The notes beneath the pieces were generated by a model. That model did not search any database and was not told where the DNA came from. It saw only the letters and a program-made list of their open reading frames with translations. From Anaerolineaceae bacterium (GTDB taxonomy: Bacteria; Chloroflexota; Anaerolineae; Anaerolineales; Villigracilaceae), in contig VFKN01000029.1 in NCBI GenBank assembly GCA_009885525.1, positions 1 through 39,760 on the forward strand: 39,760 nucleotides of DNA. The letters are read 5' to 3'. The position numbers and the translations under genes are program-made. Positions 16,582 through 25,053 of this stretch are shown piece by piece; the first letter of the stretch is position 1, and the number at the start of each line of letters is the position of its first letter.

Positions 16582-16680
16582 CTACCGTACATTTCCCCCG
16601 TAAAAAACCCTAAAGGTCTTTCTCGTTAATTGGGAATTCACGAAGGTAAAACAGACCTTTAGGGTTTGCATGTACGGTAG
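16582..16680. repeat. Nested palindrome: CTACCGTACA arms around a GACCCTAAAGGTCTT-family hairpin
   Basis: Outer arms CTACCGTACA (16582-16591) and TGTACGGTAG (16671-16680) enclose inner arms AAACCCTAAAGGTCTT (16605-16620) and AGACCTTTAGGGTTT (16653-16667). The inner hairpin matches the family seen at 9496-9557. The whole ~100-base unit fills the gap between the C11 peptidase gene and its paralogue. Confidence 0.8.
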
Positions 16681-16705
16681 AAAATTTTTCAAAGGAGAGT
16701 AAAGA

Positions 16706-17518
16706 ATGGAAATTTTCCAGACATTCGAATATAACGGTAAGGTTTTGCAACTTGCCATATATAAACCTGAATCGGACACCCAGCCGGCGGCTAAAAATCC
16801 AGATATAAAAGCGCCGGGAGCAGGCCAATTTGAAATTGGAACGATCAATCTTTCTACGGAGAAATTAGCAGCGGGCGAGGAGTTCACACTTAGCGCTCAA
16901 GTCAACGGAAAGAAGATCGCTTACATTTACACGGAAATTCTGCTCAACGACAAAGACCTGAACCAATCGTACGGACCTGTTGCGCGTGAATATATTCAAG
17001 CGGATCGGAACAAGGAAAGCAGCGGAGTCAGCCGCCCGGATTGGGACGACACGATAAATATCGCGGCCAAACTTACCCCGAGTCTGCGTTTGCTTACAGA
17101 TGGAGTTAATTCCGCTTTCGGTTTCCTCCTGCCAACGGGATATGACAAATCAGCGTATCAGATCGATGGGCTGTACACGCCCGTCGATGGAACCGCCCCG
17201 TATCGTGCTCGCATCACATTTGACGGCGCGGGTGAAACCACGGATGTTATCGCTTACAAAGAACATGGCAGCCGCGCAACCCCGCACGCGTTGACTTTCA
17301 AAGAAGGCGACCAATTCACTCCCTTCGTTCAAATACTCACCTCTCCGCCGGACGAGAAAGTCATAAAGGGACTCTCCACGCCGCTCACGTTCCACGGCCA
17401 GCCGCTGCGCTGGGTGGAAGAACCGCTGATGCCTGGCGATTATCTGGTTGGTCTGCTCGTCCAGGATTTGGACGGTGGGCTTTCCAGAAAGTACGCACCA
17501 CTGAACATAAGTAAATAA
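16706..17518 (+). CDS. Stand-alone paralogue of the C11 peptidase C-terminal domain
   Basis: The 270-residue product has no signal peptide; AGGAG is placed well for this start. From about residue 45 it aligns along its length with residues ~510-750 of the upstream C11 peptidase: NKESSGVSRPDW against TKESGGINYPDW, YQIDGLYTPVDGT against YTVRGLYTYTEDGT, ITFDGAGE against MEFNGDGE, ATPHALTFKEGDQFT against GAPHQITPQAGDTFT, and GLLVQDLDG against GIVVEDLNG. The domain family is not one I can name. The N-terminal 25 residues (EIFQTFEYNGKVLQLAIY) look like an extra beta hairpin. It may bind the peptidase, its substrate, or a shared surface ligand. Confidence 0.75.
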   Translation: MEIFQTFEYNGKVLQLAIYKPESDTQPAAKNPDIKAPGAGQFEIGTINLSTEKLAAGEEFTLSAQVNGKKIAYIYTEILLNDKDLNQSYGPVAREYIQADRNKESSGVSRPDWDDTINIAAKLTPSLRLLTDGVNSAFGFLLPTGYDKSAYQIDGLYTPVDGTAPYRARITFDGAGETTDVIAYKEHGSRATPHALTFKEGDQFTPFVQILTSPPDEKVIKGLSTPLTFHGQPLRWVEEPLMPGDYLVGLLVQDLDGGLSRKYAPLNISK

Positions 17519-17556
17519 AAAGCAGGTCATGTGTGAGCATGACCTGCTTTTTTAAA
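17519..17556 (+). terminator. Intrinsic terminator
   Basis: AGCAGGTCATG and CATGACCTGCT form a perfect 11-bp stem with a six-base loop, followed by TTTTTT. It starts right after the stop of the paralogue gene. The A-run on the left side also makes it work for clpC, which ends just beyond on the other strand. Confidence 0.92.
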
Positions 17557-17574
17557 TCTCGTTATCAAACCAAC

Positions 17575-20073
17575 TTACATACTCGGCTCAACCAGCTCTT
17601 CCTCGACTTTTTCCGGCACTAAACCTTTCTCCAGCACCAATTCGCCATCTTCGTTGACTGCCACTTTGATGGTGTCGCCGTTGATGAATTCACCGGCCAG
17701 TACCCGATCGGATAGCGGATCTTCCACTTTTTGCTGGATGACGCGGCGCAGCGGGCGCGCGCCAAACTCGGTGTCGTAGCCTAGTGTGGCAAGTGAAGCA
17801 AGCGCTTCTTCGGTGGCGGTTAAGGTCAACTCATGTTCTTTGAGACGTTCCGAAACCTTATCGAGTTCGAGCGCGACAATCTTCTGAATATCTTCCTTGT
17901 TGAGCGAACGGAAGATGACCACAGAATCGAGGCGGTTGATGAACTCGGGGCGGAAGGCGCGCTTGAGCGACTCGCTCAATTTCTTACGCATGTCTTCATA
18001 GGAGAGACGTTCCTCGGTGACTTCATCACGTTTCATGGCAAAGCCGAGCGAGGTCTGGTTCTTGATCACATCCGCGCCGATGTTAGAAGTCATCACGATG
18101 ATCGCATTGCGGAAGTCCACTTTACGGCCCTTCGCGTCGCTGAGATGACCTTCTTCCATGATCTGCAACAGCATATTATGAACTTCGGGATGCGCCTTCT
18201 CGATCTCATCGAAGACGATGATCGAGTATGGTCTGCGGCGCAGTGCTTCGGTCAACTGCCCCGCGTCTTCGTAGCCGACATATCCAGGAGGTGCACCAAC
18301 GAGGCGGGCGGCAGTGTGGCGTTCCATGAACTCGGACATGTCCAATTGAATGGCGGCGTCTTCGCTGCCGAACATGAACTTGGCGAGTGTTTTGGTTAAT
18401 TCGGTCTTGCCAACGCCTGTCGGTCCGAGAAACATAAATGAACCGATCGGGCGCTTGGGATCTTTCAACCCGGCACGCGCGCGGCGTACTGCGCGAGAGA
18501 TGGCAATGATCGCATCTTCCTGACCGATGATTCCCTTGCGGAGTTCATCTTCCATTTTGAGCAGGCGCTGTGACTCGGCTTCAGCCAGCTGCATCAGCGG
18601 AACACCCGTCCACATGGAGACGACTTCAGCAATATCTTCTGCGGAAACAACAGGACTATTTGCGCGATCCCAAGCTGTGCGCAGGCGTTCGATCTGCTGG
18701 TTCAAGTCAACTTCGCGATCTTCCCATTCCTTGATGTCTTCGGAGTTGCCTTCTTCCTGCGCGAGTGTGCGATTCTGGCGTGCCTGTCGTAATTGGCCGA
18801 AGAGGTCTTTCGCGTGTTTCGCGGCGGGGCTTTTGTACATGCGAACACGCGAGGATGACTCATCAATCAAGTCAATTGCCTTGTCGGGCAGGAATCTTTC
18901 GGTGACGTAGCGCGAAGATAAATGGGTTGCGGCTTCGAGTGCTTCATCGGAAATTACAAGGTGGTGATGTTCTTCGTACGCGGAGCGAATCCCCTTGAGG
19001 ATTTGAATCGTCTCATCCTCAGAGGGTTCATCCACCTGCACGGGTTGGAAGCGACGCTCAAGCGCGGCATCCGATTCGATGTGCTTGCGATATTCATCCA
19101 GCGTGGTCGCGCCGATGACTTGCAACTCGCCGCGCGATAATGCCGGTTTGAGGATATTTGCCGCGTCCACAGATGAGCCCGCGGCGCCTGCGCCCACGAG
19201 CATGTGGACTTCGTCAATGAAGAGGATCGCGCCGGATTGTTTCAATTCATCGATGATGCGTTTGAGTCTTTCTTCGAATTGTCCGCGGTACATGGTGCCC
19301 GCAACAAGCGAACCCACGTCGAGTTGCAGCACGCGTTTGTTCATCAACGGCGCGGGGACGTCGCCATCGACGATGCGCTGGGCGAGTCCTTCGACGATGG
19401 CGGTCTTGCCGACACCGGGTTCGCCGATCAGCGCGGGATTGTTCTTTGTGCGGCGCGCAAGGATTTGAATGACGCGTTCGATTTCTTTTTGACGACCAAT
19501 AACAGGGTCGAGTTTTTTCTCTTCCGCTTTGGAGGTGAGGTCGGTTGCGAGTTGATCGATAAGCGGGGTTTTGGGATTCGCGCCCTGAGGTCCCGCTTTG
19601 GTTGGTTGTGGACCGGCCGGCGTGGGGGACGCTGCTGATTCATTCAACACGCGGCGGGTCTGCCTGCGGATCTGGTCGGCTGTTACGCCGAGTCTGCGCA
19701 GTGCTTCGGTGCCGGGCGATTCGACGCGCACAAGTGCGAGAAGAACATGCTCTGTACCGATGTAGTGATGACTAAGCCGACGCGCTTCATCCACTGCAAA
19801 TTCGAGGACTTGCTGTGTTTCGGGGGCGAGTTCGATGTGGGCGGGGTCAAAATTAGTGGACGCACCCGAGATGCGTAGAATCATCTCGCGTACGCGTTCG
19901 GGAGTCATTCCGAGGTCGCGTAAAACGCGTCCCGCGACTCCGCCTTCTTCATCCATCAATCCAAGAAGAAGGTGATCTGTTCCAATACTATTTTGGCGTG
20001 CGCGCTCTGCTTCCTGATGTGCGATGCTGAGTACGCGCCTTGCTCTTTGAGTAAATCTTTCCATGCCAGCCAT
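17575..20073 (-). CDS. clpC: ATP-dependent Clp protease ATP-binding subunit ClpC
   Basis: The 832-residue product is a full-length Hsp100 unfoldase that feeds proteins to ClpP and can disaggregate them. In order: double Clp-N repeat (residues ~5-145), a Pro/Gly-rich linker, the first AAA+ module with Walker A GEPGVGKT (217-224) and Walker B ILFIDEVH, a coiled middle domain (~415-470) of the short ClpC type, and the second AAA+ module with Walker A GPTGVGKT (550-557). The C-terminal D2-small domain is complete. ACAGGAGATAAA ahead of ATG 20073 supports this start; a second ATG at 20064 is possible. I see no upstream CtsR-type operator, and the usual partners mcsA/mcsB are absent. Confidence 0.95.
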   Translation of the reverse strand: MAGMERFTQRARRVLSIAHQEAERARQNSIGTDHLLLGLMDEEGGVAGRVLRDLGMTPERVREMILRISGASTNFDPAHIELAPETQQVLEFAVDEARRLSHHYIGTEHVLLALVRVESPGTEALRRLGVTADQIRRQTRRVLNESAASPTPAGPQPTKAGPQGANPKTPLIDQLATDLTSKAEEKKLDPVIGRQKEIERVIQILARRTKNNPALIGEPGVGKTAIVEGLAQRIVDGDVPAPLMNKRVLQLDVGSLVAGTMYRGQFEERLKRIIDELKQSGAILFIDEVHMLVGAGAAGSSVDAANILKPALSRGELQVIGATTLDEYRKHIESDAALERRFQPVQVDEPSEDETIQILKGIRSAYEEHHHLVISDEALEAATHLSSRYVTERFLPDKAIDLIDESSSRVRMYKSPAAKHAKDLFGQLRQARQNRTLAQEEGNSEDIKEWEDREVDLNQQIERLRTAWDRANSPVVSAEDIAEVVSMWTGVPLMQLAEAESQRLLKMEDELRKGIIGQEDAIIAISRAVRRARAGLKDPKRPIGSFMFLGPTGVGKTELTKTLAKFMFGSEDAAIQLDMSEFMERHTAARLVGAPPGYVGYEDAGQLTEALRRRPYSIIVFDEIEKAHPEVHNMLLQIMEEGHLSDAKGRKVDFRNAIIVMTSNIGADVIKNQTSLGFAMKRDEVTEERLSYEDMRKKLSESLKRAFRPEFINRLDSVVIFRSLNKEDIQKIVALELDKVSERLKEHELTLTATEEALASLATLGYDTEFGARPLRRVIQQKVEDPLSDRVLAGEFINGDTIKVAVNEDGELVLEKGLVPEKVEEELVEPSM

Positions 20074-20150
20074 AGTTTTATCTCCTGTATCTCATGGCAT
20101 TGTACCAAAAACGAGGGTGAGTCCATATAGGAAAAAGGTTAGAGTTTCCT

Positions 20151-20237
20151 TGCAAGTGCATAAAAGTACACAAGGATACAACTAGACAGGTATGCAAGTT
20201 TTGCCATGTTTACTTGTGTACCTGTTTCCCTGTCTAC
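20151..20237. repeat. Imperfect inverted repeat between clpC and the MazG-like gene
   Basis: AGTACACAAGGATACA and CTAGACAGG on the left are mirrored by ACTTGTGTACCTGTTTCC and CTGTCTAC on the right. The ~85-base unit resembles a small miniature inverted-repeat element. It occupies the clpC upstream region. Confidence 0.55.
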
Positions 20238-20242
20238 ATTCT

Positions 20243-20572
20243 TCACCGATTATCACCGTCCCCTTGAATTTTACCGCGCGCCTGCCTGTCTAAAAGTTTA
20301 GTTAAGTTGGCATCGGCGACTTCGTCGAGGGAAAGATCCAATTCGGTGCAGGTTTGGGCGAGATACCAAAGCACATCGCCCAATTCGGCCTTGAGCGCTT
20401 CGCGCGTTTCGGCTGATATTTCTCCGCTTTTATCGCGGAAAACTTTCTTGATCTTGCCAGCGACTTCGCCTGCTTCGTTGACGAGTCCAAGTGTGGGGTA
20501 GATGACCGCATGTCCAATGGCGGGATATTTTGCGGTAGCACGGGATTTGGTTTGATAATCGTTAAAGTTCAT
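20243..20572 (-). CDS. MazG-like nucleotide pyrophosphohydrolase
   Basis: The 109-residue product matches the single-domain MazG/dUTPase-like all-alpha NTP pyrophosphohydrolases, which cleave NTPs (often non-canonical ones) to NMP and pyrophosphate. The metal-binding pattern is visible: GLVNEAGEVAGKIKK gives the first E-x-x-E, and ALKAELGDVLWYLAQTC gives the second E-x-x-D. The short length fits the small MazG-like group rather than the two-domain E. coli MazG. A TATAGT lies ~40 bases upstream on the minus strand. It may be a housecleaning enzyme. Confidence 0.88.
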   Translation of the reverse strand: MNFNDYQTKSRATAKYPAIGHAVIYPTLGLVNEAGEVAGKIKKVFRDKSGEISAETREALKAELGDVLWYLAQTCTELDLSLDEVADANLTKLLDRQARGKIQGDGDNR

Positions 20573-20641
20573 CTGAGGTTATCCTGTAAGTTAGAGTTAA
20601 ATTTACTATACACCAATTCGTTGAATTTGTCGAAAATATGA

Positions 20642-20812
20642 GGAGTCCGCTTTAGCGGGCTTTGTAGGAGTAGTCCGCGCGGTCATGAGGGCAAGAGAAT
20701 TTTAGCGCTCGGATGTTTTTCTGTTTCAGCGAAGCGATTCTGCGCTCGAAACCCGCACGGCGATGAAACCGCCGTGCTATTCCTACGAAGCCGGCTAAAC
20801 CCGGCTGCCACC
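20642..20812. repeat. Composite hairpin repeat region
   Basis: Several small hairpins occur in a row: GTCCGCTTTAGCGGGC near 20646-20662, GCACGGCG/CGCCGTGC (20755-20762 and 20770-20777), and AGCCGG/CCGGCT (20789-20794 and 20801-20806). Such GCCGTGCTATTCCTACGAAGC-type sequences are typical dispersed repeats. There is no coding sequence here; the -10 box of the next gene follows directly. Confidence 0.5.
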
Positions 20813-20824
20813 TAAAAATAGCCT

Positions 20825-20830
20825 TATAAT
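20825..20830 (+). promoter_or_regulatory. -10 box of the 20.8-26.2 kb cluster, leaderless start
   Basis: A perfect TATAAT lies 6 bases before ATG 20837, with no Shine-Dalgarno sequence between them. Transcription would begin at or within a base or two of the start codon. No convincing -35 hexamer is seen at the right distance. Confidence 0.6.
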
Positions 20831-20836
20831 CCCATA

Positions 20837-21823
20837 ATGAAAGCAATCATTACCGGCTCAACAGGATTTCTCGGCGGCGCGTTAACGCGCCGCCTGCATA
20901 ACACAGGTTGGGATGTGACCGCGCTTGGGCGCAACCCCGCAAAATTGGATCAACTTGAAAGCGAGAATATTCGCGCCGCGCAAATCGACCTCAAGAATAA
21001 AGATGGATTAATAGACGCGTTCAAAGATCAGGAAATTGTTTTTCACTGCGCCGCGCTGCCATCTCCGTGGGGAAACTTTGAAGCGTTCTATCAAGCCAAT
21101 GTGATCGGCACGCGCAACGTCATCCGCGCTTGCGAAGCGAATCAGGTTAAGCGGCTGGTGTATGTCTCCACGCCGAGTTTGTATTTTGGATTTGGATCGC
21201 GCCTGAACGTCAAAGAAGATGACGCGCTGCCCGAACCGGTCAGCGATTACGCCGCGACTAAAATTCTCGCTGAGCAGGAAGTGGATGCCGCCTTCGCGGC
21301 AGGACTGCCCACAATTACAATCCGCCCGCGCGCGATCTTCGGTCCCGGTGACACGGTCATCTTCCCACGCTTAATTCCACGTCTCGAATCAGGTCGCCTC
21401 CCCATTATCGGCGACGGCGAAAATATTGTTGATCTCACCTACATCGAAAATGTTGTCGACGCTTTGTTATTGTGTGCTGAATCTCCATCAAATACGCTCG
21501 GCAAAAAATACAACATCAGCAACGGCGAACCGGTCAAGTTATGGGAATTGATAAAAAAGATCTGCGATGAACTCGGCTTGCAATTTCCCAAACGAAAGAT
21601 TACCTATCAAGCCGCCAATGGATTTGCCGCAGCGCTTGAAGCCATTTACACATTAATCCCCACGCATCCCGAACCGCCGCTGACACGCATGTCGATCAAC
21701 ATGATCGCCCACAGCACCACGCTCGACATCTCCGCTGCCAAACGTGACCTCGGCTACGCTCCGCACATTTCAGTAGATGAGGGTTATCAAAAATTCATGC
21801 AATGGTGGAAGGAAGACCATTAA
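20837..21823 (+). CDS. NAD(P)-dependent epimerase/dehydratase (3-beta-HSD/OleD-like SDR)
   Basis: The 328-residue product is an extended short-chain dehydrogenase. The Rossmann motif GSTGFLGG lies at residues 7-14 and the catalytic Tyr138-x-x-x-Lys142 in YAATK, with Ser near 111 in VYVSTPS. The segment RPRAIFGPGDTVIFPRLIP and the C-terminal DLGYAPHISVDEGYQKFMQWW resemble 3-beta-hydroxysteroid dehydrogenase-like enzymes, including OleD, which reduces 2-alkyl-3-ketoacids in long-chain olefin synthesis. It is the first gene of a five-gene plus-strand cluster that also holds an OleA/FabH-like thiolase, so reduction of a beta-keto product is a reasonable guess. Its real substrate is not known. Confidence 0.8.
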   Translation: MKAIITGSTGFLGGALTRRLHNTGWDVTALGRNPAKLDQLESENIRAAQIDLKNKDGLIDAFKDQEIVFHCAALPSPWGNFEAFYQANVIGTRNVIRACEANQVKRLVYVSTPSLYFGFGSRLNVKEDDALPEPVSDYAATKILAEQEVDAAFAAGLPTITIRPRAIFGPGDTVIFPRLIPRLESGRLPIIGDGENIVDLTYIENVVDALLLCAESPSNTLGKKYNISNGEPVKLWELIKKICDELGLQFPKRKITYQAANGFAAALEAIYTLIPTHPEPPLTRMSINMIAHSTTLDISAAKRDLGYAPHISVDEGYQKFMQWWKEDH

Positions 21824-21893
21824 ACACAAAGGACACGAAGAGCACAAAGGTTTTAAGGAAATTTCTTTGTGTACTTTGTGTCCTTCGTGTTAA
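21820..21893. repeat. Inverted repeat of the ACACAAAGGACACAAAG family, copy 2
   Basis: TTAAACACAAAGGACACGAAG on the left and CTTTGTGTCCTTCGTGTTAA on the right form an imperfect long hairpin. The left end overlaps the stop codon of the SDR gene. The same family occurs at 1101-1194. Confidence 0.85.
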
Positions 21894-21902
21894 ATTGTCC
21901 TT

Positions 21903-22727
21903 ATGAAAATCAACATTCTCCACGCGGGCTATTGCACCGCACCCGAACACATCGCCATGCACGGCGGACGCTGGCGCACGATCCACTTCCCGGCCATGTT
22001 CGCGCTGCTGCAACATCCAACATTCGGCGCGATGTTATTTGATACCGGCTATTCGTATCGCTTCTTCGAGGAAACCAAAAAATTTCCCATGCGCCTCTAC
22101 CGTTGGACGACTCCGGTCACGCTGCATGAAGAAGAACTCGCCATCAATCAACTTTCAACCTTCGATCTTCGCCCGCAAGATATTTCGCGCGTCTTCATCT
22201 CCCACTTCCACGCCGATCACATCACTGCGCTGAAAGATTTTCCAAAATCAAAATTTGTTTACATGCCTCATGCGTTTTCAGGACTTCGAAATTTAACACC
22301 TGCCGAAGATGTAAAACACGCCTTCCTGCGCGGATTGATTCCCACCGATTTCGCATCACGCTCCCGCGAAGTGGATATGTCCCAGCCGATTCTTTTGCCG
22401 CTTGAATATGCGCCTTTCAAAACCGGCTACGATCTGCTTGGTGACGGCTCCATCATCGGCGTGGAGTTGCCCGGTCACGCCGTCGGTCAAATGGGATTAT
22501 TCGCCCGTGATGAAAATAATAAATTATTCTTCTTCGTCGCGGATGCGGCGTGGTTGAAACGTTCCATTGTTGAAAATCGTCCGCCGCATACGATCACCAA
22601 TTTATTGTTCCCCGACCCCGAAATGTACCGCAACACTTTAACGGACTTGCATCATTATTATTTAACACATCCTGATACGCATATTATCCCCTCGCATTGC
22701 GATGAGACCATAAAGAATTACGCATGA
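21903..22727 (+). CDS. Metallo-beta-lactamase-fold hydrolase
   Basis: The 274-residue product has the zinc-binding motif SHFHADH (His101, His103, Asp105, His106), a further metal His in LPGHAVGQMG, an Asp in FVADAAW, and the late His in IPSHCD. The overall layout, with a leading strand GAMLFDTGYS, is that of the N-acyl-homoserine lactonase-like branch of the fold. In this setting a hydrolase acting on a thioester, lactone or ester intermediate of the cluster is more likely than quorum quenching, but this is inference. Its stop overlaps the next start (ATGA), so translation is probably coupled. Confidence 0.85.
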   Translation: MKINILHAGYCTAPEHIAMHGGRWRTIHFPAMFALLQHPTFGAMLFDTGYSYRFFEETKKFPMRLYRWTTPVTLHEEELAINQLSTFDLRPQDISRVFISHFHADHITALKDFPKSKFVYMPHAFSGLRNLTPAEDVKHAFLRGLIPTDFASRSREVDMSQPILLPLEYAPFKTGYDLLGDGSIIGVELPGHAVGQMGLFARDENNKLFFFVADAAWLKRSIVENRPPHTITNLLFPDPEMYRNTLTDLHHYYLTHPDTHIIPSHCDETIKNYA

Positions 22728-23860
22728 AACCAGAACTCTATACCCGCGAAAATATCCACACGTTTGAATTCCCATCCACGCCTGACGGTGATTATGCGCG
22801 TCACTATCTTTTGCCGATCATCATGAACGGCGCGGAAAAATACATCGCGAACATTTACAACGCGCAGTTGATGATCGCCAAAATAGGCGAGACGATCATC
22901 CCCATTACCATTTCAGATTTTCATCCCAATAATTCATATACCTGTTCGCCATATAGTCATTATGTTTCGTATGGCGGATTTGAGGAAGTTAAACATCTCA
23001 ACAACCCGCCTGTGGAAGCATTGATAAAACTGGTCATGTATCCGATCGCGTGGTACTTTCGCCGCACGGAGTTGGATAAAGTGGTGTATGTCAACAACTG
23101 GCTACTCTCGACAAATCTATATCCGCAAATAACAGCGACCCAACTCGAGCTGCTGAGCGAAGCGTTACCGGGATGGTTCCCAGATCGAGTGGTCGTATTC
23201 AGATCCGTGGATGTGAAAAAAAATCCGCTTGTGTATGAAGTCCTGCAAAAACAGAATTATGAAATGGTATTGAGCCGTCAGGTTTGGTACATGTATCCCG
23301 CGGAGGCGATGCGCACGCGCCAATATAAAGAAGATGTGCGTGTGCTGCGCAATCACGGCTATGAGGTCGTGGAAGGCAAAGATTTATCGGACGAAGAACT
23401 TGCGCGCGCGCTGCATTTATATAATTTGTTGTATCTCGAAAAATATTCCTATTACAATCCGCAATTCACTTTTGAATTTATGAAACTCGCGCGTGATGAA
23501 GAGACGCTGCATTTGCGCGCCTTGAAACGCGATGGGCAGATCAACGCTGTGATGGGATTTTTCATCCGCAACGGCGCGATGACGCAGCCATTGTTTGGCT
23601 ATGACACCAGCCTGCCGCAGGAAGAAGGTTTGTACCGCCTGCTGACGCTGATCACATTGCAGGAAGGTTTGAAACAGAATTTACTTGTCCACGCCAGCGG
23701 AGGTGTGGGTCCGTTCAAAATGAATCGCGGCGGAAAAAGGATTATTGAATATAATGCTGTATTCACAAAACATCTGCCGCGCAAAAGACAAATGCCGTGG
23801 AAGTTGATTAAAAAAATTGGTGAGTTTGCGATACCAGTATTTGAAAAAAATAATTTTTAA
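22724..23860 (+). CDS. GNAT/FemAB-like protein of unknown function
   Basis: The 378-residue product has no signal peptide or membrane helix. Two halves are visible: an N-terminal part (residues ~1-150) with NSYTCSPYSHYVSYGGFEEV, and a C-terminal part (~200-350) with LHLRALKRDGQINAVMGFFI and LLTLITLQEGLKQNLLVHASGGVGPFK. The second part resembles the acyl-transferase (GNAT) fold seen in FemAB or BioF2-like proteins, where a beta-strand/helix pair binds an acyl or aminoacyl donor. It overlaps the MBL gene by 4 bases. In the cluster it could transfer the acyl product to an amine or hydroxyl acceptor. The family call is tentative. Confidence 0.6.
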   Translation: MKPELYTRENIHTFEFPSTPDGDYARHYLLPIIMNGAEKYIANIYNAQLMIAKIGETIIPITISDFHPNNSYTCSPYSHYVSYGGFEEVKHLNNPPVEALIKLVMYPIAWYFRRTELDKVVYVNNWLLSTNLYPQITATQLELLSEALPGWFPDRVVVFRSVDVKKNPLVYEVLQKQNYEMVLSRQVWYMYPAEAMRTRQYKEDVRVLRNHGYEVVEGKDLSDEELARALHLYNLLYLEKYSYYNPQFTFEFMKLARDEETLHLRALKRDGQINAVMGFFIRNGAMTQPLFGYDTSLPQEEGLYRLLTLITLQEGLKQNLLVHASGGVGPFKMNRGGKRIIEYNAVFTKHLPRKRQMPWKLIKKIGEFAIPVFEKNNF

Positions 23861-23863
23861 CCC

Positions 23864-23905
23864 TGCCTTGCCCCTCTCCTTTCGGGAGAGGGGTTGGGGT
23901 GAGGG
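23864..23905. repeat. CCCCTCTCC...GGAGAGGGG hairpin repeat
   Basis: The arms CCCCTCTCC (23871-23879) and GGAGAGGGG (23885-23893) are followed by TTGGGGTGAGGG, the classic form of a very widespread bacterial interspersed palindrome. It lies between two genes of the biosynthetic cluster. Confidence 0.8.
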
Positions 23906-23920
23906 CGAATTAGGAGCCTA

Positions 23921-24916
23921 ATGCAAGTTGACATTCCCCTTAAGATTATTGGTTTGGGAAGATATTTACCGAAGCGAATCGTTCCCAGTTCGGAACTTGA
24001 AATATTGTGCGGACTCCCCGCAGGTTGGGTGGAGCGCCGCAACGGCGTGCGCGAGCGCAGATGGGTGACGGATGAAACGTCGTCATTCATGTCCGCCGAA
24101 GCGGCGCGTGAAGCGCTGGATGAAGCGAAGTTAAAGCCGGATCAACTTGATTTAATTATCAACGCTTCGGGAACAGCCGAGCAGGCAATTCCCGATACGG
24201 GCGTTTTGATTCAACGTCAATTGGGGTTGGGAAATTCAGGAATTCCTGCGATGACGGTACATACGACTTGCTTAAGTTTTATCGCAGGCATGGATGTTGC
24301 TTCAAATTTTATACAAACAGGCAGATATAAAAATATACTCATCACCAGCTGTGATGTCTCTTCGTGCGGAATTAATCCCAAGGAACCTGAATCCGCTTCG
24401 TTGGTAGGGGATGCGGCGGGGGCGGTTGTGGTCACACGCGCAGATGATGGCGATGCATCCATGATCCATAACGCGCATTTCAAATCCTATGGCGATGGCG
24501 CGTATCTGACCACGATCATGGGCGGCGGCTCGCGTTTACATCCGCGCTTTGAGGGGCACAAGCCCGAAGACGATCTCTTCCACATGGATGGTCCTGCTGT
24601 GCTGCGCATGGTGCGCGGCATCGCACATGGATTTTTAGATGAGTTGTATCCAGGTCTTTCAAAAAGTCTGGTGGATGTGGACGTGGTCATTCCGCATCAA
24701 GCCAGCAAAGTTGGTTTGTTAATGCTGGAGCGTTTTGGCTGGCCGAATGATAAGATTGTAAAAACAATTGAGACGCTTGGAAATTGCGTGGCAGCGTCCA
24801 TCCCTATTACCTTATATGAAGGCGTGCGCGCTGGACGAATCCAACGCGGAAACAAAGTCCTGCTCGTTGGCACAGGCGCGGGCCTATCCATCGGCGGAAT
24901 GGTGTTAACCTTTTAA
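23921..24916 (+). CDS. OleA/FabH-like 3-oxoacyl-ACP synthase III (thiolase superfamily)
   Basis: The 331-residue product is a complete ketosynthase III. The catalytic triad is Cys117 (HTTCLSF), His259 (IPHQAS) and Asn288 (LGNCVAASIP). The sequence after the Cys, FIAGMDVASNFIQTGRYKN, is closer in my memory to OleA (which joins two fatty-acyl-CoAs head to head) than to FabH of fatty-acid synthesis. The C-terminal GTGAGLSIGGMVLTF is the usual KASIII ending. AGGAG precedes the ATG by 5 bases. No acyl carrier protein, OleB or OleC (beta-lactone synthetase) is found beside it, so a classic olefin or beta-lactone pathway is not complete here. Confidence 0.85.
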   Translation: MQVDIPLKIIGLGRYLPKRIVPSSELEILCGLPAGWVERRNGVRERRWVTDETSSFMSAEAAREALDEAKLKPDQLDLIINASGTAEQAIPDTGVLIQRQLGLGNSGIPAMTVHTTCLSFIAGMDVASNFIQTGRYKNILITSCDVSSCGINPKEPESASLVGDAAGAVVVTRADDGDASMIHNAHFKSYGDGAYLTTIMGGGSRLHPRFEGHKPEDDLFHMDGPAVLRMVRGIAHGFLDELYPGLSKSLVDVDVVIPHQASKVGLLMLERFGWPNDKIVKTIETLGNCVAASIPITLYEGVRAGRIQRGNKVLLVGTGAGLSIGGMVLTF

Positions 24917-25040
24917 CGTCATTGCGAGGAGGGCATTTGCTCTTCCCGACGAAGCAATCTCAACACTGTGAGGAGATTGCTTCGGGCAAAAACACACCTG
25001 CCCTGGCAGGCGGTGCCAGGGGGAGCGCCCTCGCAATGAC
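24916..25040. repeat. GTCATTGCGAG...GAAGCAATCTC palindromic repeat, copy 2
   Basis: GTCATTGCGAGG and CCTCGCAATGAC form the outer arms; GAAGCAATCTC and GAGATTGCTTC the inner ones. This copy carries an extra ~30-base segment (CTGCCCTGGCAGG and neighbours) that is itself hairpin-forming. It lies between the thiolase and ATP-grasp genes. Confidence 0.9.
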
Positions 25041-25053
25041 GAAATAAACACTT

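Noticed and set aside
17833..19638. Long plus-strand frames opposite clpC
   Set aside because: They are reverse-strand shadows of a highly conserved gene; no family similarity, signal or ribosome-binding site.
21903..22727. Quorum-quenching lactonase
   Set aside because: The metal motif is shared by the whole metallo-beta-lactamase fold; the gene sits in a biosynthetic-looking cluster, so a lactonase role on signals is not supported.
20837..24916. Complete Ole pathway for olefins or beta-lactones
   Set aside because: OleB and OleC are absent, and an ATP-grasp enzyme and a GNAT-like protein that do not belong to that pathway are present.
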